DNA from: Proteromonas lacertae
Lineage: Eukaryota; Sar; Bigyra; Opalinata; Proteromonadidae
DNA length: 64,000 nt
Assembly (NCBI GenBank): GCA_002245135.1
Contig: NGBS01000021.1
Span: forward strand, 62,001 to 126,000
Direction of reading: 5' to 3'
Shown here piece after piece: positions 51,492 to 61,912 of the stretch. Under the pieces are notes generated by a model that ran no database searches, had not been told where the DNA came from, and worked only from the letters and a program-made list of their open reading frames with translations. Positions within the stretch are counted from its first letter, which is position 1. Each line of letters starts with the position of its first letter. The translations under genes and the position numbers were made by a program.

Positions 51492-52453
51492 TTACTCTTC
51501 AATATTCCAATCAATTGGTTCTAATCCTTTCGATTTTAATGCTTCATTACATTGAGAGAAATGTTTACATCCAAAAAACCCATTAGAAGCAGATAAAGGA
51601 GAAGGGTAAATAATTAAGGATGTTAAATCATAAAAATAATCAAAATGAAAAAAGATATGTGAGCACATTTCAATATAATGTGTTTGCTAGTATCCAATAA
51701 CTTTATTTTTGTCTATATAATCATAAAAATATAAAGTTATACTTGCGCTGGCTTTCCCCATAACATAAACACAACATTCTTTTTCTCTTTATTAATTGTC
51801 TTGATTATTTCATCAGTAAACTTCTCCCATCCTTTACCTTTATGTGCAAATGCTTTTCCCTTTTCTACAGTCAGTAAAGTATTCAATAATAACACTCCTT
51901 CTTGATTCCATTTAATTAAACTGCCTGACTTTGGTACTTTCAATCCAATATCTTCATGAGCTTCTTTAAATATATTTACTAAAGATGGTGGTTGTTTAAC
52001 TCCTGGCATGACTGAGAAACACAAACCATGAGCTTGATTAGGTTCATGATAAGGATCTTGACCTAATATTACTACTCTAACTTTATCAAATGGACATAAT
52101 TTCAATGCATTAAATACATATTGTCGAGGAGGATAGATTATTTTCTTTGCTTGTTCTTCTGCTTTTAGAAAATTCTATTTGTTCAATATAATTATTAGTG
52201 TAGCATTATACTAGTAAATTCTTGAAATATGTTTTTTCTGTTTCTGGTTGAAGAAATTTCTTCCAACTGGGATCAACATCGAAAACAAAAGGTTCAACCC
52301 AACTTTCTGGTTGTTTAATCTTTAGGTATAAAAAAATATAATTGATACAGGAATATCTTCACTTTCAATTGGTTTTTCTTCCTTTTTAGCCTTTTTAGCA
52401 GGTTCTGAAGATTTGAAGAATGAAGTAACAGAAGATTGTCTTTTTGTTGACAT
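51492..52453 (-). CDS. UNG: Uracil-DNA glycosylase (family 1, UNG)
   Basis: This base-excision-repair enzyme removes uracil from DNA. The start is the ATG at 52453. The N-terminus [16 protein letters not shown] contains a PCNA-binding PIP-box-like motif (QSSVTSFF), as in nuclear UNG. Catalytic motifs are all present: VILGQDPYH (water-activating Asp), [31 protein letters not shown] and HPSPLS, followed by [10 protein letters not shown] and a C-terminus PIDWNIEE as in the family. The His and Pro codons of HPSPLS are separated by an AT-AC intron (51606-51658). Other introns are short GT-AG ones. It is head-to-head with ORC5, with 62 bp between start codons and an E2F-type site in between. Function is certain by family; nuclear location is inferred from the PIP box. 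Confidence 0.95.
51606..51658 (-). other. AT-AC (U12-type) intron splitting the UNG HPSPLS motif
   Basis: A 53-nt intron begins ATATCTTTTTTC, has the branch-like ATCCTTAATT close to its end and stops TTTAC. Splicing joins CAC to CCT in phase 0 and recreates HPSPLS, a motif invariant in UNG. This makes the boundary essentially certain. Confidence 0.92.
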
Positions 52454-52460
52454 TATTAAC

Positions 52461-52470
52461 TTTCGCGCCA
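52461..52470. promoter_or_regulatory. E2F/DP-type site TTTCGCGCCA in the UNG/ORC5 divergent promoter
   Basis: A perfect E2F consensus core (TTTCGCGC) lies 8 bp from the UNG start and 46 bp from the ORC5 start. It is the only copy I found in this very AT-rich window. Both flanking genes are classic S-phase functions. Binding is inferred. Confidence 0.6.
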
Positions 52471-52515
52471 CAAGTTTATAATACCTGAACATATTGAAAC
52501 GAATCTTTTTTTGAA

Positions 52516-53891
52516 ATGAATATTGAAAGAAACTCTGTTTCTATTAAAGACCAAATATATCAAATCGTTGGACTACTAGGAGATGTATTAATGTGAATTA
52601 TTAATTATATAGGGGAAAGGCTTTGTCCCTCCATTTTCAATATGTGGAAGTAACATTAAATTTATTCAAAGACTAATTCGAAATATGTTTAAAGCTACAA
52701 AATATGAATATATTTTGGTTGAAGAAAGTGATTGTCTCAATACTCGTTTAATCTTTCATAAGATTCTAGATGTATACCTTCATATCATTAAATTGTAGAT
52801 ATTAAATACAAATATTTCTATAAAATTCCCCAAAACTAGTTATTCAAGATTCAATGAATTTATGAATAGTCTAGAACTATTACTTAAGGATGATACTACT
52901 ACCTACATTGTATTTAACAATGCAAATAGAATTAATACTAATCTACTGAATAATTTCCAATTATTATCAAAAGAATCCAAAAAACCGATCAGTTTAATAT
53001 ATTTATGTGAAAATCCTCTAAAATTAGATAATTTATTAATATCAATATATCTTCGTAACTATAATAAAGAAGATTTATATACATATCTTAGCGAATATGT
53101 TGATGATGAAATAGATGAAAATATAAAGAAAAATTTAGTGAATATAATAATCGATAGTTATGAAGGAAAAGTAACTGATATTGATGAGTTAGGGTATATA
53201 ATTAATTATTTATATAAATATATAAAGAATGAGAATAGTATAATGTTATTATTATTTTATTATTATTTAGAAGAAAATATAAATACTAAAGTGAAATTAA
53301 TGAAATATTTACAAAAATATATATCAATTTTAAACAGCCATCTTTACATTCATGATTTGACTCAAGAAGAATTAGAAGATAAAGACACAATAAATAATAG
53401 AAATAAAAGTGATTTGTGGATTAATCTGCCTTATTTACCAAAACTATTATTGATTAGTGGTTTTTTATGTAGTTATAATCCATCAAATCAAGATGAAAGA
53501 TATTTCAATACAGTTAGTGGTAATAAAAGAAAAAGAAGAAAAATAAATACAACCTCTAAGGCTGAAAATACATATATTAGCAAAGGACCTGGTACATTTT
53601 CACTTGAAAGATTATTAACAATATTTCATTGTATTGGATTGAGTGAAATTGATAATTTTCAAGTTAAAGATAGTATTTCAATTGAGTTTTATAGTTTTGT
53701 ATTTTTATTATTATTTTATATGTAATTTATAGATAAGTCAGCTTGTGAGTTTGAATTTATTTGTAATTGATGGAACTGAGAATGAAGATTTAAAGATGAA
53801 TTATAAATGCACATTAGAAATATCAGAAGCAGAAGAGATAGGGAATAGTTTAAAAATAGATATTCATAAATATATGAGTGATTTTAATTGA
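52516..53891 (+). CDS. ORC5: Origin recognition complex subunit 5
   Basis: ORC5 is part of the six-subunit complex that marks replication origins and loads MCM. The start is the ATG at 52516 (MNIERNSVSIKDQIYQIVG). Introns of about 28 nt at 52585-52612, 27 nt near 52770-52797 and one of about 33 nt near 53700 are removed. Family features: VPPFSICGS at the P-loop position, ILVEESDCLNTRLIFHKIL, a Walker-B-like strand TYIVFNNANRI, and the C-terminal ORC5 region LPYLPKLLLISGFLCSYNP, GPGTFSLERLLTIFHCI, YKCTLEIS and KYMSDFN. The last lines up with the end of animal ORC5, so the TGA at 53891 is a true stop. The Walker A GxxxxGKT is not kept (CGSNIKFIQ), so ATP binding may be lost. Length is about 420 residues, normal for the family. 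Confidence 0.9.
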
Positions 53892-53968
53892 AATAATCTT
53901 TTAATTGATTAATTTTAGTTAAATATTAAAAATAACATATACATATATAAAAGTAATGAAATAAATAT

Positions 53969-56358
53969 TTATATTATCTTAGTAGGTAAAGCATATGGAC
54001 TAAAATAACTACAATCTCCTCTTTGACCAACTTTCACATCTCCTTTTCTATCTCTATTATTACTACTTGCAAATTGTCCTACACAACTACAACTACCATC
54101 TTTTCTATTACATTTACCATGATTTGAACATTCAAAACATTTCCTAGTTCCTTTGTTATAATCTATAAAACCACTATTATCTACTACTAAATAACTATCT
54201 AAATCTTCATTACAATAGTAATAGAATCTTAAATGAATAATATTATTTGTATCTTTACATATTTCATCACCTAATGATGTAATTGCTATACAAGCTGAAG
54301 AATCTTTACATGAAAATGGAACTATTTCTCTATTAATATATAACAATAAAAACATATATATATATACTCTTTTAATTCAAATTTGTTATATAAACTATCA
54401 ATAACTTCACTGAATTTTGAAGATTTTTTCACTTCTATTTCTCTTTCATTATACTTTAATATAGCACTCTCTTTAGTATCAGTACATGATATTTGCAGGA
54501 ATGGAGGTTCTTCAGTATCAATATCACAATCATAAATATCAACTCCAAATGGACAAGTAACTTCTGAACAATTATAACCACCATATCCTTTATTACACTG
54601 ACATTCACTAAGTATTGGTTTATTAGTACTACCTGGATGAACACTTTGGCATTTACCATTTGGCTCACAATTATTAGGACAACTCACTATAATAATAATA
54701 TAACAATATAATAATAATATACTTTGTGAACAATCAGTACTTTCATATCCTGGTCTACAGATACATCCTTTATTAATATCGCATTTACCCATATCACTAC
54801 ATACACTGAGTCTTTCAACAGGTGAAAACCATGAGTTAGCTTTATTATCAAAACAAGTTGGTATATCACATTTATATCCCTTTTTATTATCATCACATTC
54901 ACAATATGGATGTTTTTCTATTGAAGTAGTACCAACTGTATCTATATTAACTTCTTGAGATTTACCATTACAAACTATGTAATAATAATAATCATAATAT
55001 ATATATATATATATACATCCTGATTTCTTATATGGACTATCAATACTATTGACAATTTGACAATTCCAACTCTTAACATAATCAATATCAAACATATAAT
55101 CATCTAATACATATTTATTAGGATCAACAGTTACACAAGTACATTTTCCAGTGGAAGTATCACACTGTCCATTTCCTGAACATATTTTATATGTCTTTAC
55201 ACTTTGATAATGACATAAAAATACACCATCAGTTAAACAGAGAGGTTTTGGTTGTTTCTTTCTACTACCAACTTCATAATAATCAGGATCATTAGTAGAA
55301 GGTGCAGTTGTTGATTCAACTTTTAAATCATCGACATGATTACCATTATTATCTGTTACTTTCAATATTCTTGCACTAATAAATATTAATATATAAATAA
55401 TTAAATATAATTATATACTATGGATCAGTTACAAAGTTAAATTCCCATACAGTGGAAGATTGTAAATCAGTTTCTATATACTTATTATCAGCAGAATCTT
55501 CTTTAAGAAAACGTATTACAATGTCACTAACTATTCCTTTACTCTATATATATATATATATATATATATGAATTCATAAATAATATACGATTATTAGATC
55601 TCTTAAATATTTATTATCTGCTCCATTATTAACTTGTATAATCATCTGCCTACAATATTGGTTATTCTGCTTCATTGGATCACTTTCTTCACCACAATTG
55701 ATAATTATTATTTTATATGGAAACTTACTTATATCATAAGCATGTTTATAAAATGAAACAGTATCATATTTATCTTTATTTTCTACAGCTCCTATTGGAC
55801 AATTTCCTATATTAATATATAATATATAATAAATAATACTTTCACTACAATCATATCCATACCATCCTTTATTACACATACAACCAAAGAATCTGTTTTT
55901 GTAAGGAAGAGTACTATCTTCTAGTGCATCTCCATTAGGTTTTACATAGTGATAATGTAATGCTGAAATTGATAAACAATTGCCATGACCATTACATAAA
56001 CCTTTTTCAGGTAATGAAGGACAATCTGTTACTTGACATGATTTACCTGTGAATCCTTCATCACATATACATTTACCATTTTGTTCATCACAAATACCTC
56101 TTCCAGAACACTCAATAAAAGATTCTGGGTCAAAACCCCAACTTGGTCCAGATGGACATTTTCCTATTGATCATTATTTGTTGAATATACGATGAGAACA
56201 ATCTACACCAGTCCAGTCGTCAAAGCACTTACAAGTTTGTGATTTAGAACATAAACCATGACCACTATGAATAAAAATGAATATACATACCTGCACTTGT
56301 TAGGACAGATCGATAAAACCCCTTCTAAAGCTAGAAAAAAGAAGAAAAAGTGAAACAT
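53969..56358 (-). CDS. Secreted multi-EGF protein
   Basis: The signal peptide region reads MFHFFFFFLALEGVLS. EGF-like modules of the tenascin/teneurin type follow: CPNKCSGHGLCSKSQTCKC, ECSGRGICDEQNGKCICDEG, a longer one ending CMCNKGWYGYDCSES, CSGNGQCDTSTGKCTCV, VCSDMGKCDINKGCICRPG, CPNNCEPNGKCQ ... CQCNKGYGGYNCS, and ECSNHGKCNRKDGSCSC near the end. Between them are non-EGF stretches, including WEFNFVTDP near 55440-55410. No TM segment or GPI-type tail is seen, so it is probably secreted. Numerous short introns interrupt it. The first after the signal exon splits the second EGF half, and a 27-nt phase-1 intron (56164-56190) splits an Arg codon after DCSH, as in the two paralogs of this window. 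EGF modules here probably mediate adhesion or matrix contacts; ligands are unknown. Confidence 0.75.
55545..55569. repeat. (TA)n microsatellite in an intron
   Basis: A perfect TA run lies between two exons of the EGF gene. It lengthens the intron; no other feature is seen. Confidence 0.85.
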
Positions 56359-56501
56359 AAAAAATATGTTGGAATAACGACTCTATTTTTAATAATTGTC
56401 AAAGAATTAAAGTAAAGACATAAATAGACTATAAACAACAATTCTGAAACAAACATACAACATTAACTTATTTACGGAGAATATAAAAGTTTGAAGAAAA
56501 A

Positions 56502-57432
56502 TTAAATTCTGAAAATGATCATTCTTGGATTACCACCATAATCACATGCAAATTTCACAACAGTATATCCAAACTGTTTTAATAATTTCATTATACTTTC
56601 TTTTTGATCATAGCCAATTTCAATCACACAATATCCAGTATGTTTAAGCAAGTATGGAACTATATTAAATATCTGCATATATGATTCTAACCCAGTATAA
56701 CCTGGAGTTAATGCTATTTTCGGTTCATATTCTTTTATTTCTGGTGATAGTTTCAAATAATCATTATATCTTATATATGGAGGATTTGAAATAATAATAT
56801 CAAATTTAGATGGGAAAAGAGAAATATTTGTATTAATAAACGATTCTATTATATATATAATAATAAATATATATGATATTACTGTTTAATAAATTACTTC
56901 TAAATGATTGATTCAAATCATGAATATTCTTATAAGACACTTTCAATGCTTCTATTGATATATCTGTTCCAAAACCTGTTGCATTAGGATATTCTTGTAA
57001 TAAAGAACATAATAAACATCCACTACCTACTCCTAAGTCTAAAATTGAAATATTGTGATTGGAATTAAACAAGGACTATATTAATGTAAATATTATAATA
57101 CTTCTGATTATTTATACTGATGTATGTTCTATTAGAATTTCTGAATCGTATCTTGGTATTAGCACGTTTGGATTTACATAGTAATTGTGTTTCCAGAAGT
57201 ATTGTTGTTGTGTAATATATTGAAGTGGTTCATTATTCTTCAAGCGATTAATATATGATTTAAATAAGTCATATTGTTGTATGTTAAGATAATTTTTCCT
57301 GTTATTTAAATACCACACGTTTGAATATTCTTCATTTTTAGCATATGCGATCAATCTTGCAACATTTCTTTCTGATCCAGCTAATTTAGAAAATTCTTTT
57401 ATTATTTGGAGTATTGATAACTCATTAACCAT
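56502..57432 (-). CDS. PrmC/HemK peptide-release-factor glutamine methyltransferase
   Basis: The enzyme methylates the Gln of the GGQ motif of peptide-release factors, using S-adenosylmethionine. The start is the ATG at 57432. The N-terminal helical domain ends PLQYITQQQYFW, characteristic of PrmC/HEMK1. The Rossmann methyltransferase core shows ISILDLGVGSGCLLCSLL (SAM loop), TGFGTDISIEAL and the catalytic IISNPPYIRYND. The end is GGNPRMIIFRI with TGA at 56502. Two short introns (near 57115-57072 and 56880-56832) are removed; the resulting length of about 280 residues is normal. The full N-terminal domain makes it the bacterial/mitochondrial type rather than the shorter cytosolic HemK2/N6AMT1. 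This suggests an organelle with its own translation, though no clear targeting peptide is visible. It is head-to-head with MetX, 48 bp apart. Confidence 0.9.
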
Positions 57433-57452
57433 TTAATTTTTGATTTAAAACA

Positions 57453-57466
57453 TCAAACAAGTTTGA
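57453..57466. promoter_or_regulatory. 14-bp promoter palindrome TCAAACAAGTTTGA between PrmC and MetX
   Basis: A perfect inverted repeat lies 20 bp from one start codon and 14 bp from the other. It differs only in its two central bases from the palindrome at 33959-33972. Confidence 0.5.
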
Positions 57467-57480
57467 CATTTCATTTTTAA

Positions 57481-58670
57481 ATGCTGAAGTTTGGAGCAAG
57501 AGTTCACAGACAAGTACATAATTTTATTGTTTATTGTTGCTAGATTAATGCATTTCACAAAAAATCATTACTCATAACAAAGAGATCTTTTGTTGAGACT
57601 TTGAAAGATGAATATGGTGCAATGGATTCATCAGGTGAGACATGCACAATTGAAAATTTCAAATTAGAGAGTGGAATTGTTCTACCAAAAGTAGATATTA
57701 GATATCGTGCATATGGCAAATTGAACAAAAAGAAAGATAATACAATGATTATTTGTCATGCATTAACAGGAAATGCATCAATTGAAAGTTGGTGGGGAGA
57801 AATGTTGGGAGAGAATAAACCCTTCGATCCCAAGAAGTATTACATTATCTGTGCCAATATATTAGGATCATGTTATGGTAGTACAGGTCCAACATCAATC
57901 AATCCAAAAACAGGTAAAAAATATGGAGGTGATTGGCCAATCATATCTGTAAGAGATAATGTAATAGCAAATCACAAAATACTTGAAGAAAAGGGAATTA
58001 ATAAAATCAACTGTGTAATAGGTGGAAGTCTTGGAGGAATGCAGACTTTAGAATGGTTGTTATTATATGGAAAAAATGAAATTGAAAAAGGAATAATTCT
58101 ATCATGTGGTGCTTATCACACTCCTTGGCAAATTGGATGGAATGAATGTCAAAGAGACGCAATAATGAATGACATAAACTATAACAATGGAAATTATTAT
58201 GAGACTGAGAAAATACCTTTTGATGGCTTGAGTTTGGCTCGTAAAATTGCAATGATTACTTACCGTTCTTATACTGGTTATCATAATAAATTTGAATTAG
58301 ATAATGAAGAGAGGAATGTCCAAACATATTTGAAGTATCAAGGTCAGAAGTTTAACAGTAGATTCGATAGTAATAGTTATATTGCATTGACAAGAATGAT
58401 GGATACTCATAATGTGGGCAGAAATAGAGGAGGATATATTGTATAATAATATATATAATGAAATAGAAAGCATTAGAATCAATCACAAATAAGTGTTTGA
58501 TATTAGGAGTAAATAGTGATATGTTATATCCAATCAGTGAGCAGAAAGAATTACATAAATATATTAAGAATAGTAGATTTGTGACAATTAAAAGTATTGA
58601 AGGTCATGATGGTTTTTTATTAGAACAAGATCAGATTAGTAAAGAAATGTTGAAATTTTTGAATGAGTAG
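57481..58670 (+). CDS. Homoserine O-acetyltransferase (MetX/Met2 family)
   Basis: This alpha/beta-hydrolase-fold enzyme makes O-acetylhomoserine for methionine synthesis. The start is the ATG at 57481. A 30-nt intron after the eleventh codon joins GARVHRQ to INAFHKKSLLI. This N-terminus is rich in Lys/Arg and lacks acids, so it may be a mitochondrial presequence. The family core follows: YRAYGKLN, CHALTGNA, ILGSCYGSTGPTSINP, the nucleophile elbow GGSLGGMQTLEW, and YRSYTGYHNKF. After a 27-nt intron (58440-58466) come GVNSDMLYP (catalytic Asp) and EGHDGFLLEQD (catalytic His). The stop is TAG at 58668-58670. Length, about 377 residues, is normal. A homoserine succinyl- or serine acetyltransferase variant cannot be excluded by eye. 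Confidence 0.92.
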
Positions 58671-58777
58671 ATATTAGTTTTTTTTTCTTATTTTTGGTTA
58701 ATGACTTAATTTTTAAAATTTTACTCTTCTTTTGTTAGAATCCATTAAAAACAATTCAAATAATAATAATAATAAAT

Positions 58778-60507
58778 TTAACACATAATAGGCCTTTGAG
58801 GCAAGCATAAACTATAAAATATGGATGGATTAAACACACTTTTATCTCTCCAACAACAACCATAACTTTTATATCCTCCTCCGCACATATTACACTGTTT
58901 ATTAACAACAGAATTATAATCATCTTCACCAATATAATGGGGATCTAATATCAAATAATTCACATCTCTTGTTTCTTCATTTATTCTTATTCCTAAGAGT
59001 GTAAAAGCTAATTGATTTCCACCAATCATTATTGGAGCTCCAACTCTTCTAAAATGATCAATTAATGCATTTGTTTTGTTTTCTATTTCATCTCCTCTAT
59101 TTAAAATAATAAATTTACTTTCTATTCCTAATAATTGATTGATCACATAACCAATTTCTTGAGATCCAATCCATTCATGTGAATCAATAAAACTGGACGG
59201 TTTATCACCAATTTTAACTAAAGTCTTTTGAATCTCTTTAATTGTTGGTATATTTTTATTATCTTTATATTTTTCATCTTCATCAGCATAATGATTCTCA
59301 ATAAAGAATGAATAAATCGATTGTAATGATCTATAAGCACAACCCCATCCACTATCTCTTTCACCATCTTGTAAATAATGATAATATCTATAATCACCAT
59401 CAATTAAATATTCTTTTATATTATTATTACTCTCATCATTACTTTTAATATGTCTATGAACATTCAATAAATGAATGCTTTTTGATTTTGTTTCAGTTTT
59501 TGAAGCTGTATTATCATCATTTACATCATTCATTATGTTATACTTTGAGAATATAAATCTATCTTTTTGATATCCAAATATATTGTGAATTATATCTCTT
59601 TTATTATCAAATAAACACATATTTATTAATCCTTTTTGAAATGGAGAAAATATAAACATTTCTGTTTTTGTTATGTTATATTTTATTCTACATTGAATTA
59701 GATAATATATTTCATCTATTATATTTTGTTTTATTGTTTTATATACATCTGATACAGTTGTATTATCTTCTTTTATAAAGTATAGAGTTAAACAGCATTT
59801 CAAATTTAACATATCTATTATAAATAACAAACAAAATAAAATATACAATAGGATTCAATAAATTGATTTGTCATTTCTAATTTTCTATTCTCTTCATTCA
59901 TATTCTTTGTTGAAATAAATGGAAATATTTGTAACATTTTACCATATTTATTATTACTAATCATATCACTTTCTTCATTTAATAGTAAATCTACTTTATC
60001 ATTGTTTGTATCACTTATTTCATTTCCATTCTTTGTCATTAACATATAATTGCTTAATAACCCATTTATATCACTTTTTATCATTTTAGATACTTCTGCT
60101 TCTGGTTTTATAATTTGAAGAGGCAACTTGCAGTAAATAAGATAAAGATTATCTTTCTTTGATAAATCTAAATTTTGATTGATTTTCATAGCTTCTCCAT
60201 TTGGATTTGTGAAACATATAATTGCATCACTATTGCAAAATATTAATATTTATATATAATACTTTTTTTGAAAAGCAATTATTTCACAGTTTTCTTTTGA
60301 TTTAACTATTTCTTGATTTTCTGTTGATATATTTTCCAATAGAGCTATAAATAAATTATATAAGAGAAATACATGATTCTGGAAGTTTATTTGATTGGAA
60401 TAACAAACCAATAAAAGGATATTGACAAAATACTCTATCTCTATCTTCATTTGCATTTAGCAACGTCTGGAAAACAAAATATTCATTCTGTGAACTCTTA
60501 AGTCCAT
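58778..60507 (-). CDS. Ufm1-specific protease 2 (UFSP2)-like
   Basis: The enzyme matures the ubiquitin-like modifier UFM1 and removes it from targets, classically at the ER. The C-terminal peptidase C78 domain is very well conserved: DSGWGCAYRSLQSIYSFF (catalytic Cys), IPTIKEIQKTLVKIGDKPSSF, WIGSQEIGYVINQLLG, GAPIMIGGNQLAFTLLGI, and YLILDPHYIGEDDY (catalytic Asp and His). The end is YSLCLPQRPIMC with TAA at 58778. A Cys-rich insert (QCNMCGGGYKSYGCCW) replaces the usual short loop. The start is taken as the ATG at 60507 (MDLR), followed by a 29-nt intron; two more short introns lie near 60380-60350 and 60265-60233, and one near 59870-59820. The N-terminal half is weakly conserved, as in the family. 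Identity is firm; the first exon is tentative. Confidence 0.9.
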
Positions 60508-60547
60508 ACAAACAAAAAACATCTAATGTAGAATAAATATGAAATAA

Positions 60548-60658
60548 ATGCCTTCTAGATTAGCACATTTTGGTAGTACATTTACAAAATTAATAATAGA
60601 CATACTACAAAACAGTCAGAAGATTAGAAAAATTAAAATGAATGAATTACAAAAATAG
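60548..60658 (+). CDS. Candidate 36-residue micro-ORF
   Basis: An ATG 40 bp from the UFSP2 start, on the opposite strand, opens MPSRLAHFGSTFTKLIIDI and continues as a basic helix ending KMNELQK before TAG. It is amphipathic and positively charged, like small mitochondrial proteins, but I recognise no family. Its position in a divergent arrangement is typical of real genes here. It could also be chance, since short frames are common. Confidence 0.25.
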   Translation: MPSRLAHFGSTFTKLIIDILQNSQKIRKIKMNELQK

Positions 60659-60799
60659 ATTCGTTTCAAGAAATGAATAACATCGACTTATTCATCATAT
60701 ACAATTTTTTTAGATCAAAATGTATTATATATTAAATTAAATTATTAAATTTTGCTTATACTTTAATTTAATTCAAAGTAATGTAAATCACTTAATAAC

Positions 60800-61912
60800 T
60801 TAAATATATTCTGCAGTTTCAGTACAAGCTAATCCATAATATCCATTAAAACATTCACACAACCCAGTCTCCACATTACACAATCCATTATTACTACAAA
60901 TAGAAGGTTTATATTTCTCTTTATCAACATCAGGTATAGTATTAGAAATAGTAAAGCCAACATAAGTAGGACTATTTTCTCCTCTACTAATCATCCCATG
61001 AAATCCATTTCCATTATTAGCACCATGTTTATAATAATAACTACCAACATCTAATTGTAATTTACCTAATATTTGAATTGGACTAATTCTACCACTTTGA
61101 TGCTTTCCATACAGTATTGTCACTTGATTTAATGTCTTCATTTCATAATCAATATCTAATTTTATATCTTTTAAATCAATTATTTCATTAGGAAATTTAG
61201 ATATTTGATTAAACCATGATTCTTTATTCATTAATTGAATTAAACCACTATAATACAATCTACCATAAGAATCTTCATATTCAATATAAGCTGTATCACT
61301 TTCAGTTGGCTGAGGATCAAATTTTATTGTTTGCTTATAAGGTATATCTGGCGTACAAGTTTGATAACCTAATGCACATCTTCTCCTTTGACAAGAATAA
61401 CCACTATATTCAGAATCACATAAACATTTAAATCGATGATTTGGGTTTGTATTCTGTTTCATTTCTTCGTAATCCATTTCACAGGTTCTATCATCTAATG
61501 GATGGGTTTGTTTAAAATCTATTTCGTCCTGAGAAATTGCTTTTATCTCAACACAGATTCCATGTCCATTACAGTTGTTTGGACAACTTCGAATTTCACA
61601 TGCTTTGCCTTCATAGTATGAATTACATTCACATTCACCAGTATTTCTGTTACAAGTACCATGTTCACTACATTCAGCATATACTCTATCTGGATCATCA
61701 GTTTGTGGATAATCTTCACCATAAGAATCTCCAAAAGGGCAAGATCCTATCATATCTATATAATATAATATACTTATCGAACAATCATTTCCTCTCCAAC
61801 CTGAATTGCAGATACATAATCCCATATTACAAATTCCATGCTCACTACACATATTTGGACATATTTGACATTGCACAAACACAGCAAGAGATAAAAGAAA
61901 TATAAAGTTCAT
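60800..61912 (-). CDS. Secreted EGF protein, third paralog
   Basis: A signal peptide (MNFIFLLSLAVFVQC) is followed by EGF modules CPNMCSEHGICNMGLCIC, ECSEHGTCNRNTGECECNS and CPNNCNGHGICVE, then a longer one ending CLCDSEYSGYSCQ. A roughly 150-residue unique region follows (about 61380-60920) with a beta-rich look. A final EGF module (CSNNGLCNVETGLCECFNG) closes the protein just before TAA at 60800. A 27-nt GT-AG intron (61747-61773) splits an Arg codon after DCSI. It has no stop and is a multiple of three, so it is invisible to frame-based reading. There is no TM segment. It resembles the EGF genes at 27498 and 56358 in module order and intron site. Probably extracellular; function unknown. 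Confidence 0.8.
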   Translation of the reverse strand: MNFIFLLSLAVFVQCQICPNMCSEHGICNMGLCICNSGWRGNDCSISILYYIDMIGSCPFGDSYGEDYPQTDDPDRVYAECSEHGTCNRNTGECECNSYYEGKACEIRSCPNNCNGHGICVEIKAISQDEIDFKQTHPLDDRTCEMDYEEMKQNTNPNHRFKCLCDSEYSGYSCQRRRCALGYQTCTPDIPYKQTIKFDPQPTESDTAYIEYEDSYGRLYYSGLIQLMNKESWFNQISKFPNEIIDLKDIKLDIDYEMKTLNQVTILYGKHQSGRISPIQILGKLQLDVGSYYYKHGANNGNGFHGMISRGENSPTYVGFTISNTIPDVDKEKYKPSICSNNGLCNVETGLCECFNGYYGLACTETAEYI

